From positions 34,978 to 98,977 of the forward strand of contig NAVB01000021.1 of NCBI GenBank assembly GCA_002179805.1: DNA of 64,000 nucleotides. The letters are read 5' to 3'. The first letter of the stretch is position 1, and every line of letters starts with the position of its first letter. Of this stretch, positions 8,814 to 21,178 are shown in pieces. Origin of the DNA: Acanthamoeba lenticulata. Its lineage: Eukaryota > Discosea > Longamoebia > Acanthamoebidae. A program made the position numbers and the translations under genes. The notes beneath the pieces are model-generated. The model worked only from the letters and a program-made list of their open reading frames with translations. It was not told where the DNA came from and searched no databases.

Positions 8814-11800
8814 TCAGGCGTTACGGTCAAAGAAGAGGATGACGGGCTTGTAGTCGCGATTGTTGTAGAGCACACGCAGGAAGTCGCGCTGCTGCCGCTC
8901 CTTGTCCTCCTTCGTCAACGGCACATCGTCGTTGTTGTTGTTGCTGTTGTTGTTGTTGGCCTCCTCGGCGGCAGCAGCGGCCCGCCCAGAGCCCTTTCTC
9001 CGGCGCTTGCGGGCGCGCTCCTCCTTCTCGCGCAGGAGCTGCTGTCGTCGCTGCCGGGCCTCCTTGGCCTGCGGGCCCTCCTCAAACTTGCGCTGTGGCG
9101 CCGCTTGTGGTTGTTGAAGGTGAAGATGGCGCTGTGACAACAACAAGTGCTGTTGCTGTGGATCGGTCAAGTCGAGGCTGCTGCTGTTGCTATCCTCGCC
9201 GCCTCCGACAAGCAGCGACAGATCGTCCTCATCATTATCGTCCTCATCGTCACCGTCCATGCCGTCGTCGTCGTTGTCACTCGAGGCGCCATCGTCGCTG
9301 TCGTCCTCGAGTGACCTCCGCTTCCGCGATGATGATGACGACAAGTCGTCGAGCGAGCGCCGGAGCCGCTTGAGCGGGAGGCCGGCACCATCCGAGGCGC
9401 GCCGCTTCCGGACGGCCGAACTGCAGCCGGGAAGGGCGATCACAGGTGCCGCGGTCATGATCTCGTCCGTCACCCATCGCTGTCGCTCCTCCGGCGCGCT
9501 CGCATCGCTCTCATCAGCGGATGCCCACTGCACCAGATACATCACGGTGGTTGGGGTGGTTGCCGAGCCAGGAGCGGGCGAGGCCCGTGTGTCTCCGCTG
9601 CTGCTGTCGACGCCGTCCTGTGGTGGCTGCGGCTGTTGGGCGGTGGTCAACGTTGCGGCTGTTGTTGTTGATGGTGTTGGTGTTGGGCCGACGCGAGACA
9701 CAGAGTGGACGCGCTCGACGACGCGAGTCTTGAGCTTGGGATCGACGAGGAGGCCGTTCCACAGCTCCTTCAACCGGCTCGCCTCCTCCTCGGCGACTGG
9801 CTCCGGCCCGGCTGCAGCCGGTTCCGACGGTGGGAGGCTGGCCTTGGCGCGGAGAAAAGCCACGCGGCTGGCGAAGCGCTCCTTCCACGTGCCCACGTGG
9901 CGAGATGCGAGGTCAGTGCCCCACCGGGTCTCGAACATGCGGCGCCAGATGGCGTCGTGGGCCGCGATGATGGAGAAAAAGTGGCTGCCACGTCACCACC
10001 AAGACGTCAGCACTAGGCCGATTTTTGGGAAGCGGGAAGGAGAAAGGACAAGTACCAGGTGGAGGAGATGGCGCCGAGGTCGCGTGGGCTGGATTGAAGG
10101 AAGGAGAAGATGCGCATAATTAGGTCCGTCGGCAGCGCGTCAAACCATAGAAAGACCCCTCGGTTCTCGGGCTTCATTCGCCCGAGCGGCAGCGGGATCG
10201 ATTGCGACCGAGAGAGCGCCCTCTTCGGGCCGCTGCCGTTCATGAAGACGGCTGACGACGACGTTCGGGGCGGGAAGAAGCCATCCCCGCCGGCAGCAGC
10301 AGAATACTGAGACGTCCGCGGCAGGTGTCCCATGGAAAGGCTGGTCGGCGAGCCGAGCTTGCCGGGGAGCGAAGGCCGCCGGACCTGGCGGCGGGCGCAG
10401 TTGGAACAATGGGCGCCAAACTGCTGCGCGTTGCGGAAGGAGGTCTTGGGCCACGCCCGATCGCAGTGCTTGCAGTAGTAGTAGCGGTCGTCGGTGCGGA
10501 GGTGGCGCGGGATCTTGTCGTTGATGAGCACAATGTCGCTCAGCTTGGAGGCCTCCTCCAGGCCCTCCTCGTTCTCCTTGCGTCGCATGGCGGTCTCACC
10601 GTCCAGCTGCTGGTCAAGGTGGGGCACCGCCTGGTGCAGGCTCCGCCCGCGGCCGCTGCCCGGCCGACGCCCGCGCCTCCGCACGCCGCCGCGGTGGTGC
10701 GCACCGGCCGAGCTGCCGCGGTGACGGTGATGCGCGACAGCAAGGCCGTCGTCAATGTCGTCATCGCTGGTCGCATCCTCAGACACTGAAGCGTCGGACG
10801 AGAGTGAGTCGTCATCCTCCTCTTCCAGGTGGCCGTTGGCGAGGCCATTCATCATGCCTGCGCCACTGTGACCCACAGAGGCCGATGCCACGGCGGTAGT
10901 GTGCTCGCGCTCCTCCTGCTTTCTCAGTTCCTCCATGAGGCTCTCCTCCAGCGGAATGTCCAGCGGGTCTTCATCGTCGTTGATGCTGTTGTTGAAGTCC
11001 AGGTCGAGCAGAGCAGCGCCGCTGCCGCTGAGTGACGCTTGTGTCGCCGCAAAGCCTGACGATACTGGCAGGGTTGGCGCAAACGGTGAAAAGGGCGAAA
11101 AGGGTCCTGAACCCGATAGCCCAACGACTGGGAGGGCTGTGGCCTTCCTGCCGCGCCCGCCGCGCCGCGCGCCCTTGGCAGATTCGCCATCCTCGTCATC
11201 GTCCTCGTCCTCATCTTCGACCTCGTCATCTTCTTCATCAAACTCATCGTCAAACTTGAACTCATCCTCGTCGTTGATCACCGGTCCACCGGGCCGACTC
11301 TTCTGGGCTGACTTACGACCCCGCCCGGGCCTACCTCGACCGCGGCCTCGACCGCGAGTCTGTGCAGCGACAGCAGGGCCCTTGCCCGCAGCAGGCGGAA
11401 CCCCAGTCACGATGGCGGCGCCACCAACAGCAAGGGGTACAGTAGAGGTCGGAACAACGCCGCCGCCGTTCTCATGCCCGAGGATGTGGTCGACGATGCG
11501 CTGGTAGAGGTCGGTCTTGGTGCCCGACACGGAGAGGCCGCGAACCTTGAGCTCCTGCCGCAGTTTGTCGCGCGTCATCGCAGCGTAGCGGCGAAAATCC
11601 TCCCGATCGGTACTCACACGCACGGGCACCGCCTTGGAGACTCCGCTTCGTCGTCCAGGCTTGTTCGCCGCCGGCGCTGGCGCGGCGGCAGCCACAGCAA
11701 CAGCTACAGCGGCCGTCGTCCCGGCGGCGGCAGCAGTGACGTTGGTAGTTGTCGCAGCCACTGGGCTGGTTCCGGTCCGGTTCGCTATCCGCTGGCTCTT

Positions 11801-12828
11801 CTTGATGGGCGTTGGCGTCGCTGCCGCTGGCGTAGCGGCGTTCACTGCGACCGGCGGGGCAGGCGAAGTCGATAATTGCTGCTCCAACGGTGCTGCCACG
11901 CTTGGCGATGTTGCAGCTGTTGACTCAACGGTCTGTGCTGGCGGCTGTTGCACGCCGCTAGTGTGCGCCGCAGCTGGAGCGACGGCTACAGGCAGCATTG
12001 GCGGCGCCATTGCGATAACTGCCGCCGGCATGAGTCCAGACGCTGGCGCTGGCACCACCAGCTCGCTGTTGATGTCATCCACCTCCATGCTCTCTGCTCC
12101 TTTCGGTGAAAGAGGTAGCGCGGGAGTAATCGTCACGGCCTCTCTCCGTGCTCCACTGCTGCTGACTACCGTCGAAGGTGTTGAAATCTCGTCCTTGGCC
12201 GCACCCGCACATGACTCACGCCCTTCGCCCGACGAGTTTTTCGAGGCACCAGCTTCGGTTTCCCGCGCAGCGCCGTCGCTCTTCTCTGGGTGCGCTGGCG
12301 ACACTTCTTTGTCCATGTAATCCAAGACGAGGTCGCCGACGGCGGCGACGACCATTGGGCCGTCAACCGCAGCCTCAAGGAGATGGCTATGTCCGGCGTC
12401 ACCGGCACAGAAAAGCGAGCGTTTGACGAGCGAGGGTGATGCCGGTGGCGACGCCGAGATGGGCGAAGAAGAAGCACCGTTCATCGCCGCGATACACGCC
12501 GACGTAAAGGCGGAGGAAGAGGGCGGGTAAGGAGACAGACCGCCAGGGTTGCCGTCCTTGGACGAGGAGGCCGCGGTTCCCATGGACGGCGACGAAGGCG
12601 ACGACTGAACCGGAGACGAGAGCCCTGAAGTTATACCACCGTCGATCGGGAACATCTCTTCCTCCCATGCATCTAAGGCGAGCCAAAAACGAAACGAATT
12701 GGGAGAAAATGAGGTCAAATCAAGAGCACAATTTGAAGAAAATTAATGGAAAAAGGCCAAGAGGCGATTTGATGCATTGGTTGCTTAGATGGAGTGGAAG
12801 GAAGAATACCGTTAAATGGCATGTCCAT
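8814..12828 (-). CDS. Large SAP-domain and F-box protein, three exons
   Basis: Exons at 12810-12828, 10056-12672 and 8814-9984 join in consistent phases to give 1,268 residues. The N-terminal half is low complexity (Ala/Ser/Pro). A SAP DNA-binding motif follows (about 11465-11590; [20 protein letters not shown] then KTDLYQRI). Next come an AT-hook-like [14 protein letters not shown] stretch, acidic tracts, and a possible Cys-rich finger ([12 protein letters not shown], then HCSNCARRQ). The F-box reads [20 protein letters not shown] and continues across the last intron into [20 protein letters not shown]. The C-terminal third is Ser/Asp-rich and ends with a basic coiled segment. F-box proteins usually recruit Skp1-Cullin ubiquitin ligases; the SAP and AT-hook parts suggest chromatin substrates. 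That role is inference. Confidence 0.82.
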
Positions 12829-13591
12829 CGCAGGCGTCTTCACGGCTGCTCGCCGGTCCGCTTCGCCAGCACTGCTCGGACCAGAGAAAAAAATGAACGC
12901 ATGCATGCATTCGTGATGGGGCGGAGGTGAGGCAAATTGACTGACATGGCAAAGCATTCGGTATTACCTGGTGGAATGTTCAGTCAATCTGAATCCATCG
13001 TGATGATCTCGGGGGTGGTGCTCCTTCGACATCGCCCCTCGGTATGACCGGATTATGTGTTTCTCTGCACGACGCAAGGAAAGGAGATGGCGGTGAATGG
13101 TCGAAAGACATGTTGATATCGAGTTGCAAATGAAGAGATGCCCCAAATACAAGGCTAGGGGGCGAGCCGAGAGGAAATGGATACCTTCTCTCTTGATGAA
13201 AGGCAAGGAATTATCAACCCGCGCCTCGTCGTCTTGAATGCCGAACGAAATTAATTGATCGAGCAATCAAATGATCGAGGGTAATAAACCACGCGACTGA
13301 AGAGGTCGCCTCTTTCTCTTCGGGGCCGAGGAGGGGGAACGGGCGCGCGTGCGTGGCCTCGGTATCCTCCGTTCCTCGAAACACCGTAGAAATGAATGGA
13401 AAAAGCGTGTGCTCGTCTTTCGCACGACGCAAATTGACCGAGCGTTTCCATGACTAACCGCAGTGAAATTTCGAGCTTTGGATAATTTGTTCTTCGAACA
13501 GTTTCCCCTTACTTGTTGCGGCCGGCTCTTGTTAATTTGGTGGCCATTCAATCAATTCAAGAGGGGGGACAAGGGAAAGAAAGCGTAGGGG
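12829..13591. other. 763-base divergent intergenic region
   Basis: This lies between the minus-strand SAP/F-box gene and a plus-strand gene, so it should contain both promoters and 5' leaders. Open frames of up to about 100 codons on the minus strand show no domain. I see no RNA gene or repeat. Confidence 0.4.
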
Positions 13592-15221
13592 ATGGAGGAG
13601 GGCCACACCAGCCGTACCCGAAAAACGAATGGCGGCAACCCACCGAGAACGGATGGGGCACGAAGTAGTAGCAGCAGAAGGAGACGGTCGTCTGGTGGCG
13701 GCGGCATGCTGGCACCAGCTGCCAGAGGGTCGCCAGGAAAGAGAGAATACGTCGTCGTGGCAGGCCAGAAAGTCTATCTCAACTTCATCCACGCCAAGCG
13801 CCACAATCGTTCGAATTTCCCGGTCCCTCATTCGCCACTGGTCAAGGAGTCAGTTCTCGCAGGTCCTTCGGTCATGCGATCAGCTTCAGCAACACGCGCT
13901 CGTTCTAAACGCTCAGCCACTCATGGCCATGTTAACGACGGCGAAGAAGACGCAGAAGCGGCACCTGTCATCCTTGAATTGCGCAATCAGATCATCGAGC
14001 ACGAGCTGGGCAAGAGAACCGAAAGCCTCGATACTGACGACTCTGAGTTCTCGATCGAAGAGTTCACGCCACCTGCGGTCGCAGCCAAGAGGAAACGCAA
14101 GGCAGACGAAGCCGCAGCAGCTGATGCCGTTGAGATGGAGGCGGTGCGCAAGGACGAAGAACGCAAAGAACAAGAAACACGAAAGGAAAAGCCTAAAGAA
14201 ATTCCGACACCGAAGAAGGCGCGAGTACCGGCTGAGACAGAGAGCCTTCAACCACAGACGCTTCGAGGGTTCGTGGAAGAAAGCACAGAGTTACAAGAAG
14301 AGGAGCGCGATGGTCTATGCGTGACTGAGGCAACCAAGGCACGATTGGGGACCAGCCCACAGCCCACTTCACGCCATCTGCCAACGGTACCGACCTCGCT
14401 ACACCATCAGCTTCTTGTCTTGTAGCGGGCTGACGCTTTGGGGTAATGTTGATATCCAGGTGGTCTCTCCGAAGAGACCTCTATCCTCTGGTGGGCACCA
14501 GCGAGTGTCACCGCCTTCCTCCAAGTCGCCCTTCACCATGCCCACATCCCCATTCGTCGCCCGGACCTCCTCATCGGCAGCCTCTCCTCGGACCTTTAAG
14601 AGCTCGCGTTTGTCTTCCTCGCCCACAACCACTACAAATACGACAACTGCCAGTAGCAACAACAGCTCTTCCCGAGCGTCTTCATCATCAAGCCGGAGCT
14701 CGTCAGCGGCCACCACTGGTGGAGCAGTCGCCGCAGTGCCGTCATCTCAGCTGGACGACCTCGAGATCAGTTCGTCGTTCCTCTCCACGTTAGACGTGCT
14801 TGAGAAAAGCGCCACCGACCGCTGGCTCCCAGAAGTCGGCCGGCCAGCAGGCAAGGCGGTGAGTCACGAAGAAGAGGAAGAGACGGAAGATGAGGAAGTT
14901 GTAGTAAAAGGACGAGCTGCACAGGAAGAAGAAGAAGAAGAAGAAGAAGAGGTGGCGACAGCGATTGAGGACTCACAATGGCTCGACTCGCCGTTCTACA
15001 TGTCCACTCAAGCGGCGCGAGCCTTCGCCGCCACGGCCACGCCGCTCCCGCCGGGCGGGGCTCGAGTCCGCAACCAGCATCATGGCCAACCTGGTCGAGA
15101 CCGGGCCGCGCGGTGGGCAGCCTGCTCTACACCCGCGTCCTCTTCCTCTCCGTCTTCGTCTCCCTCTTGTTCGTCGTCGCCTCTGGATTCGGGAAGCACG
15201 TTGCTCTCGCCAGCCTTGTAA
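13592..15221 (+). CDS. Hypothetical acidic low-complexity protein, two exons
   Basis: Exons at 13592-14386 and 14460-15221 join in phase 0 (HLPT to VVSPKRPL) and give 518 residues. I recognise no family. The first part contains a short folded-looking segment (REYVVVAGQKVYLNFIHAKR). It is followed by charged sequence with a Lys/Arg-rich, nuclear-type patch (AAKRKRKADE) and a Glu/Lys-rich helix. The second exon is Ser/Thr-rich, with a Glu run encoded by a (GAA)n tract at about 14926-14951. A later in-frame Met at 13706 could be the true start. The stop lies only 26 bases from the end of the convergent SPO11 gene. A nuclear, largely disordered protein is my inference. Confidence 0.5.
14926..14951 (+). 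repeat. (GAA)n trinucleotide repeat inside coding sequence
   Basis: About nine GAA codons in a row encode a poly-Glu tract in the hypothetical acidic protein. Such tracts vary readily in length between strains. Confidence 0.8.
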
Positions 15222-15247
15222 CACCCTTTGCTCGATGTACACTCTAT

Positions 15248-16971
15248 TCAGAGCCAACTTGCGGAAGCGATCTTGTCGGGCAGGAAGGCGTCGCACAAGA
15301 AGGAGATCCCGAGCGAGGAGAAAGCCTGTAGCTCCACCTTGTGCCCCGCCGCCAGCATCTGGAGCAGCTGCTTCCTGTTTGTGTTGAGCGGGATTGATTC
15401 TCGCTCAGCCAGTTGCACCGATGACGACGGACGGCCGACGTACCGCCAAGTGGGTTTGGCATGAAGAGCGGGCATGTGCAACATCAACTCTCCCTTGCGT
15501 CGGTCTCGCTCAGTGAGTTGGACGAAGCAGCCCTTGGGCAGTTTCAGTCTGGCCAAGTCGGCGTCGTGCACACCCAACCTGCATTGCGGTGCGGTAAGTC
15601 ACTGTGGCGCCAACCCACAACATGACCACAAAAGTCTTACGCTAGGGCGCACCACAAGATCTCAGGAGTCGCCAGGCTCTCGGCGTCATACGTCATGCGC
15701 TAAAGCAGAAAAGGTCAGGCCCATGCCCGCACTAACTGAAGAAAACGAATCTGTTGCAGAGCGCACCAGCGAGCCGAACGCGTAGGTGCATAAGATCTGG
15801 AGGCCCCAGGGGTCATAGTCGCACATGGCGAGCACAACGAGCGACGCCATCACGTCTTTCAGCATTCGCACGAGTCGACGCGCTGCCATGTCGGGCATAC
15901 CCTTCCCCTGGGGACTACCACGTTGAGGTCAGACCTTCTTATGGATTTGAGAACGGTACCGTGAGCAGGATGCAAGGCCCATATCTGCTGATGAATCCGT
16001 CGTTCAACACTGATGTGGTACACGCGGCGAGGGTCAGACCGTCGAGCGGGGAAAGAAAGGGGCTGATAAAGCGTACGGCGCATGAAGGTGGCGTGATCCT
16101 CTACGATCAGCAAAACCCGTGCATCGGTGTGCAGCTCTGGGAAGTCGTTGTGATGGATTAACGAGACGAAAAGCGTTCATCGTTTGAGGAGGAGTGAATC
16201 AAAACCTTGAATGCGGTTGATGTTGCCCGGAATAGGTTTGCCCTGCAAATCAAGAGCATGAAAACCACGTGAATACGTGAAAACCAGAGTGATTGTACTG
16301 TGTCCAAGTAATTCATGCAGTTGATGAGGTCGCCATCCTCCCGCCAGCTTAGGTGACCTGCAACAAGACTCTTCTCTGTGCCCATCTGACACGTAGCACA
16401 AGGGTCATCGTTTTTTTCGCCTCCAGCAGGACTCACAGCATACCACATGAAGTGCACAGCGAGGCACGCGGAGCATGGAGGCGATGTTCTCAATGGTGCG
16501 ATCCACGACCACTTGCTTGCCGAATAAAGTGACGTCCATGTAGTAGATGTCTCTGCTTTCACAATGTAAATTGAGGAAGGAAGGGTCTTTTGCCTGTCCA
16601 TAAAGCGGGGGTACCTCTTGGTGGCGTGCTTGTCAGTGCGCAAGAGTCCATGAACGACCTCCATCACACGTATCATCACCACTTTCTGGACAGTGAGTGA
16701 TGAGGAGGGAAAGAGCTCACTGGTGGAGCTAACCAAATGACTTGGCGGTCTTGGTGGACTGCAGCGAGAGCGTTTTAACGCAGGGCGCATCCCCTGAAGG
16801 CCGGTGGCGCTTTGTGGTGTAGTCATATTCTACAGTCGCGTAGGACTGATGCTCTTCGAAGTACAGTGTTGCAGGCTGATCCTGGCTCGTTTCGTGCATG
16901 AATCGAGCCGCTACTTCTTCGAGCCTCTTGATGACCTCGCTCTTGCTATGGGCAAAGGTAAGGACCACCAT
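15248..16971 (-). CDS. SPO11: SPO11 / topoisomerase VI subunit A-like protein, spliced
   Basis: Makes meiotic DNA double-strand breaks by a tyrosine transesterification. The catalytic winged-helix segment is intact after splicing: DKHATKR joins DIYYMDVTLFGKQVVVDRTI, where the second Tyr of DIYY is the expected nucleophile. The next exon has SLVAGHL, matching the family's GLVAG. The Toprim part carries LLIVEDHATFMR and, further on, VVLAMCDYDPWGLQILCTYA, whose DYD supplies the metal-binding Asp residues. The C-terminus (LARLKLPKGCFVQLTERDRR, then VELQAFSSLGISFLCDAFLP) matches the SPO11 end. Several introns interrupt the gene. The 5' end is uncertain: an acceptor just inside the Met at 16971 suggests the first exon may lie further upstream. 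Confidence 0.88.
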
Positions 16972-17282
16972 TCAGCTCATGATTGCGGAGGGCTTAAGTA
17001 CTCGATAGTGAGACAAAGACTGTTCCGAGCGTGGAGAGCTTGGCGTTGGGCTTCAGCAAGCAGGGCTGGACGCCAACTAGACACACATTCCTGAATGGGT
17101 AGGAAGTTCACCTCAGCAGTTCAGCTGGCGAGTTTTTGGCTTCTACAGTCGCGTACCATGGGCAAGTTGATGTTGTGGGGGCTGTTGTGGAAAAGGCATT
17201 CAATTTACATTTGCATCTGCATCGTTGTCAAACAAAACGCAGGCAGATGCCTGAAAAAAGGCGGGAAACTTTTACACGGGCT
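16972..17282. other. Intergenic; may hide a short first exon of SPO11
   Basis: This lies between the SPO11 N-terminus and the stop of the next minus-strand gene. An AG acceptor at about 16951 on the minus strand would fit an upstream SPO11 exon in this stretch, but I could not identify a convincing one. Nothing else is seen. Confidence 0.3.
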
Positions 17283-20200
17283 TCAGCTGATGACGCACTT
17301 GTCCTCTGCGTCGTCTCTGGTCGAGGATGATCCTAAAGGTGACGAAGAAGAAGAAGAAGGAGAAGAAGGGGCAGAAGTCGAGGATGAATGGAATAGAGAC
17401 GAGGCCCAGTTGTCGAGGGAGGACGAAAAGTTGGCCAGGGAGGAACTGATCGTTGACAGCGGGCCACTGCCAGTTGATGGTGGCGATGAGTAGAGACTTG
17501 CTGATGTCGACGTAGAAAACAGCGGGGCAAATGCGGCGGGATCCAACGCCGCCATTGACGAAGACGATGATGAAGACGGCGAAGACAGTGAGACGAGCTG
17601 GACGAGGGAGCTGCCAGCTCGTTCGGCAAGCTCGCGCTGCAGGCGGGCCGCATCGACGCGCGGACAGAAGGCCAGGCTGAAACGCAGCAGCAGTGGAGCC
17701 GACCGGGCAAAGGCGACGGCCGTCAGGCTTGGGAGCGACATGAGCTCGATCTGCCTGAGGCTCGGGAGCGACAGGCCCAGCCGTGTGACGCGCTCGCAGC
17801 TGCTGAGGCCCACTTTCTGCAGGGTCTCGTGGACGAGCGTGAGCGGGCCGGCGAGCTGGCCCAGGTTGAGCAAGTTGAGGGTGATGAGGCGCGGGCACTC
17901 GACCAACATGGAGGTCACCACGGCCGTGTCGACTTTACAGAACTTGATGTCGGCCAGCTGCAGTGCTGGGCACTGGATGATGGGCTGAGTCATGGCCTCG
18001 CACGACACTAGGTTGAGGACGAGCAGCGCGGAGAAGGCAAAATGGGGCCGTTGAAGCGAGGCGCAGCTGAAGAGGGACAAGTGGCGGAGCCCGTGTGAGT
18101 AGGCTGACAGCTGCGCGATGTGGTGGTCACGCAGCATGCGGGAACGAGAGAAGTGAAGCGTGTGGAGCAGCGGCAAGCGGAGGGCGTAGAGGTGGAAGTC
18201 GGAGAAGCTGCTCTCGATCACGAGGCGCCTCAAGCTCGGATTGGCCACCTCGATGGGTGCCTCTTCTTCAATGTCCTCCTCGATCTTGCGCAACTCGGCC
18301 TCCTCGGCGCTCACCGGGAGCACGTTGTCGCACCGGCTGTACTCGACCGTGTGCAGCCGCGGACAGCGGGCCAGCATTTCGAGGATGCAGCCGAGTTCGA
18401 GGTTGGTTCTGTTGGCCTTGAACACGCGTAGCTCGCCGAGCGAGGCCAACTTGCGCGAGGCCGTCAGCTGCTTGCACTCGCTTAGGTCGAGGCTGTGCAG
18501 CCTCCGGCCGCTGTTGCCCAGGATGTAGTCCAGATTGAAGTTATCAATGTTGGACTCGCACAGGTTGAGCTCGGCCAGCTGCGGGCAGTCACAGTTGATG
18601 ATGTCCCGTGGCGTCGGGTACGTCCCGCGGCTGATCTCCAGCTTGAGCAGGCTCGTCGACGCGATCGTCAGGTCGCGCGTCGAGTAATAGTCCTTGGGTA
18701 GCGATTGCAGCGTCAGGATTCTCAACTGGCCGCATCGTCGCGTAAGGCCCTCGACAAACTCGAGGATGGCGTCCACCATCGGCGTGTTGTGGCTCCCCAG
18801 CGGTCGGATTATCTCGGCCTTCTGAAGGCTGGGCAGCTCCATGTGCAAGTGGGCGTGGTTCGTGCAGCCCTCGAGCCTAACGTACTCAAGCGCTGGGCAC
18901 ATCACTGTCACGTCCCTGTGCGGCGCCGGCGCCAAGCGTAATGAATTAGCCCTGATGAGCGTTGCGTTGAAGGAAGGAGAGGAGAGGAGGGTCTCACTTC
19001 TGCAGGTACGCGTTGATGAGGACCAGCGTGCGGAGGCTCGGGCTCTGTGTGGTCCCGCTAGTAAGCGACGACGCTCAAGTACGAGGAAGTAGAGGAGATA
19101 CCTCAATCTGGGCAAAGTTAATGGGCGACGACGTGATGGAGAGGATGTGGAGAGACTTGTGCTGCTTGAGCTCCTCGAAAAAGTCCATATCGAATGGATA
19201 CGCCGTCACCGACAAGGAGAACAAGTTGGGGCACCCTGTCCAAGCCAAACAGTGTAAATAGCTTTGCTATTCTCTGGTCGAAGCATTTAGGCGTACCGCG
19301 CAGGAGGTTCCCGCATGCAGGAAACAGCCGCGTCGTGTGAGCCGTCCAAGAGATGTGCGTCAGCTGAGCGAAGCAGGGATGAGGAAACGGTAAGCGTGAG
19401 CCATCGGGCCGATCATCAGACAAGAAGGTTACAGCGTACTCGCGGACAGTCAAAGGTGACGATAGGCTTGGCTGGAAAGCGCCACACGTCATGAAGAAAC
19501 ATACTTCGCAGCGTGCGCGATGCGATGGCCGAGCCCTCAAGCGTGCACTGCGCCAGGCGCAGTTCCTCGAGCTCGGGCAGAGCGGTCAGCTGGTCCACAT
19601 CAAACTCGGTCCCGTCTTGCCGGTGAGCCTGGCACGCCAAGCTCCGCAGTCCCCTGTGTCCAACACAGATGGAGTCCGTTAGTAAAAGGCCCCAAGCCAT
19701 GGCAAGAGAGCGGGAACTTCGAACTGATTGGCGTGGATGAGGGCGTAGATCATGTCCTTGTAGTCCGTGTCCCAATAAATACCCAGTTCGCGCAGCTGTG
19801 TAAACTCCAGCTTGCCTCGGTCTGCGGGACCGGCCACCGAGCAGTGAGATCTTGAGTTGGGCAAGTCCCTCTAAACTTCCAAAAGGACGCACCAGGAGAG
19901 CCCGTGGGCGGATAGACCACGTAGTCATAGTGGAGTGACCGGAGCGACGGGCAATGGCGCTCGAGCGCCCGCAGGCCGCCCCACCGCACGTCGTGGCACC
20001 CGCGAATATCGACCTTTAGCAAGGAGGGGCACAGCCTAAAAGGGAAGAGGCGCAAGGGGAGCAGTGAGCCACTGAGGCGACACAATCATACAGTTTCGCG
20101 TGCAACCGCGTACTGTGCAATAGAGCAAAGGGCTTCGTCCTTGAGCTTCGTGGCACGGAAGTCGACCGCCATTAGGCACGGGCACTCGTACCTGCGTAAT

Positions 20201-20919
20201 CCGTTAGCTGGGGGGCGGACTGGCCCAAGGACTAGCACAGGAGCATCCCAGTGGCTACGCACTTGATGGGGTCCACGATGTTGGGGTTGTGGCTTACGAT
20301 AAGGGTTTCCAGGATGCGACTCTCCTTGGTGATGGCTTGCACCCTGCGCCCATTAGCTAATGGTGAGGTTGTGTGCACGTTCAACCTCTCCTGGATAAGC
20401 GTACACTTCATCGTTGATCTGTGTACAATTAGAGAGGTTGAGGTGTAGCAGTGTATAGGGGTTGAACAGCTGGATGACCGTGCTAGCAGAGACCCACTTC
20501 ATTGAGGAGAAGTCCAACTCTATGAAGGGGCAAGCGCTGCACAGGCGTGACATGTGAGTGGTGGTGTATCTCGAGGAAGGCTGAGGAGCTCTACCTTTTG
20601 TTATTTGTGGTGAGGAAGAGCGAGAGGGTGAGGTCGTTGACCTTGGGCGAACGGCTGAGCTTGACAAAGACTTGCTGCAACACCGTCACAGGCAATCGGT
20701 CTACAACAGTAGGACTCGTCATGAGCCCTCAAGTACGGAAGTAAGAAACTGTCCGAGCTTATGCGTACCGAGGTTCTCGAGCTGCTGGAAGCTGTCCGCC
20801 ACGTAGTTCAAGCACAGGTCCGTGAGGCTCGCCACGCCAGGCCTAAAGAGGAGGTGCTCGCCCTCAGGCCACAGCGCCCGCCGCCGCCTCTCTTCCTCTT
20901 CTTGATGCAGCGCGTCCAT
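17283..20919 (-). CDS. F-box/LRR-type leucine-rich repeat protein, many introns at the 5' end
   Basis: The long last exon (17283 to about 18990) holds tandem Cys-containing leucine-rich repeats such as CPQLAELNLCESNIDNFNLD, LHSLDLSECKQLTA, LRHLSLFSCASLQRP and LQKVGLSSCERVTRLGL. These are the pattern of FBXL-type substrate receptors for Skp1-Cullin ligases. Upstream short exons add more repeats (LLHLNLSNCTQIND, CPSLLKVDIRGCHDVRWGG). The first exons read VASLTDLCLNYVADSFQQLE joined to RLPVTVLQQVFVKLSRSPK, which may be the F-box or another repeat. The C-terminus is Ser-rich, followed by an acidic tail. The start at 20919 (MDALHQEEEE) is preferred over an in-frame Met at 21051. A classical F-box is not clearly visible, so F-box/LRR is a family-level call. 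Confidence 0.72.
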
Positions 20920-21178
20920 CGCTTCGCCGGCGCGTTCGATGCAGCCTCTTGATTTCCGTTGTGTGCGGAGATCAGACAACGCAGTTGTGGTGAGGCTACA
21001 GGACCGGTGCAAACTGAAGGGTTGGTAACGTCGAAGATCGTTCAATTCCAACCGCCACGTCGCGTGTGCTCAGAATAATAATACAAGGAAAAGGCTGTGG
21101 AAAACAAGGGGCAGGCCAAAGAACGAAGACAAGAGAGTCTACCGACCCAGCCTGAACCTCAAGAGGCAGACGCTGCTC

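Noticed and set aside
9187..10119. Plus-strand open frame of 310 codons
   Set aside because: It is antisense to the coding exons of the SAP/F-box gene, and its Ser/Arg/Pro-rich content mirrors the GC-rich codons of the real gene.
11634..12320. Plus-strand Ala/Val/Gly-rich open frame of 228 codons that looks like membrane segments
   Set aside because: It is the reverse of Ala/Pro/Thr-rich low-complexity sequence in the SAP/F-box protein.
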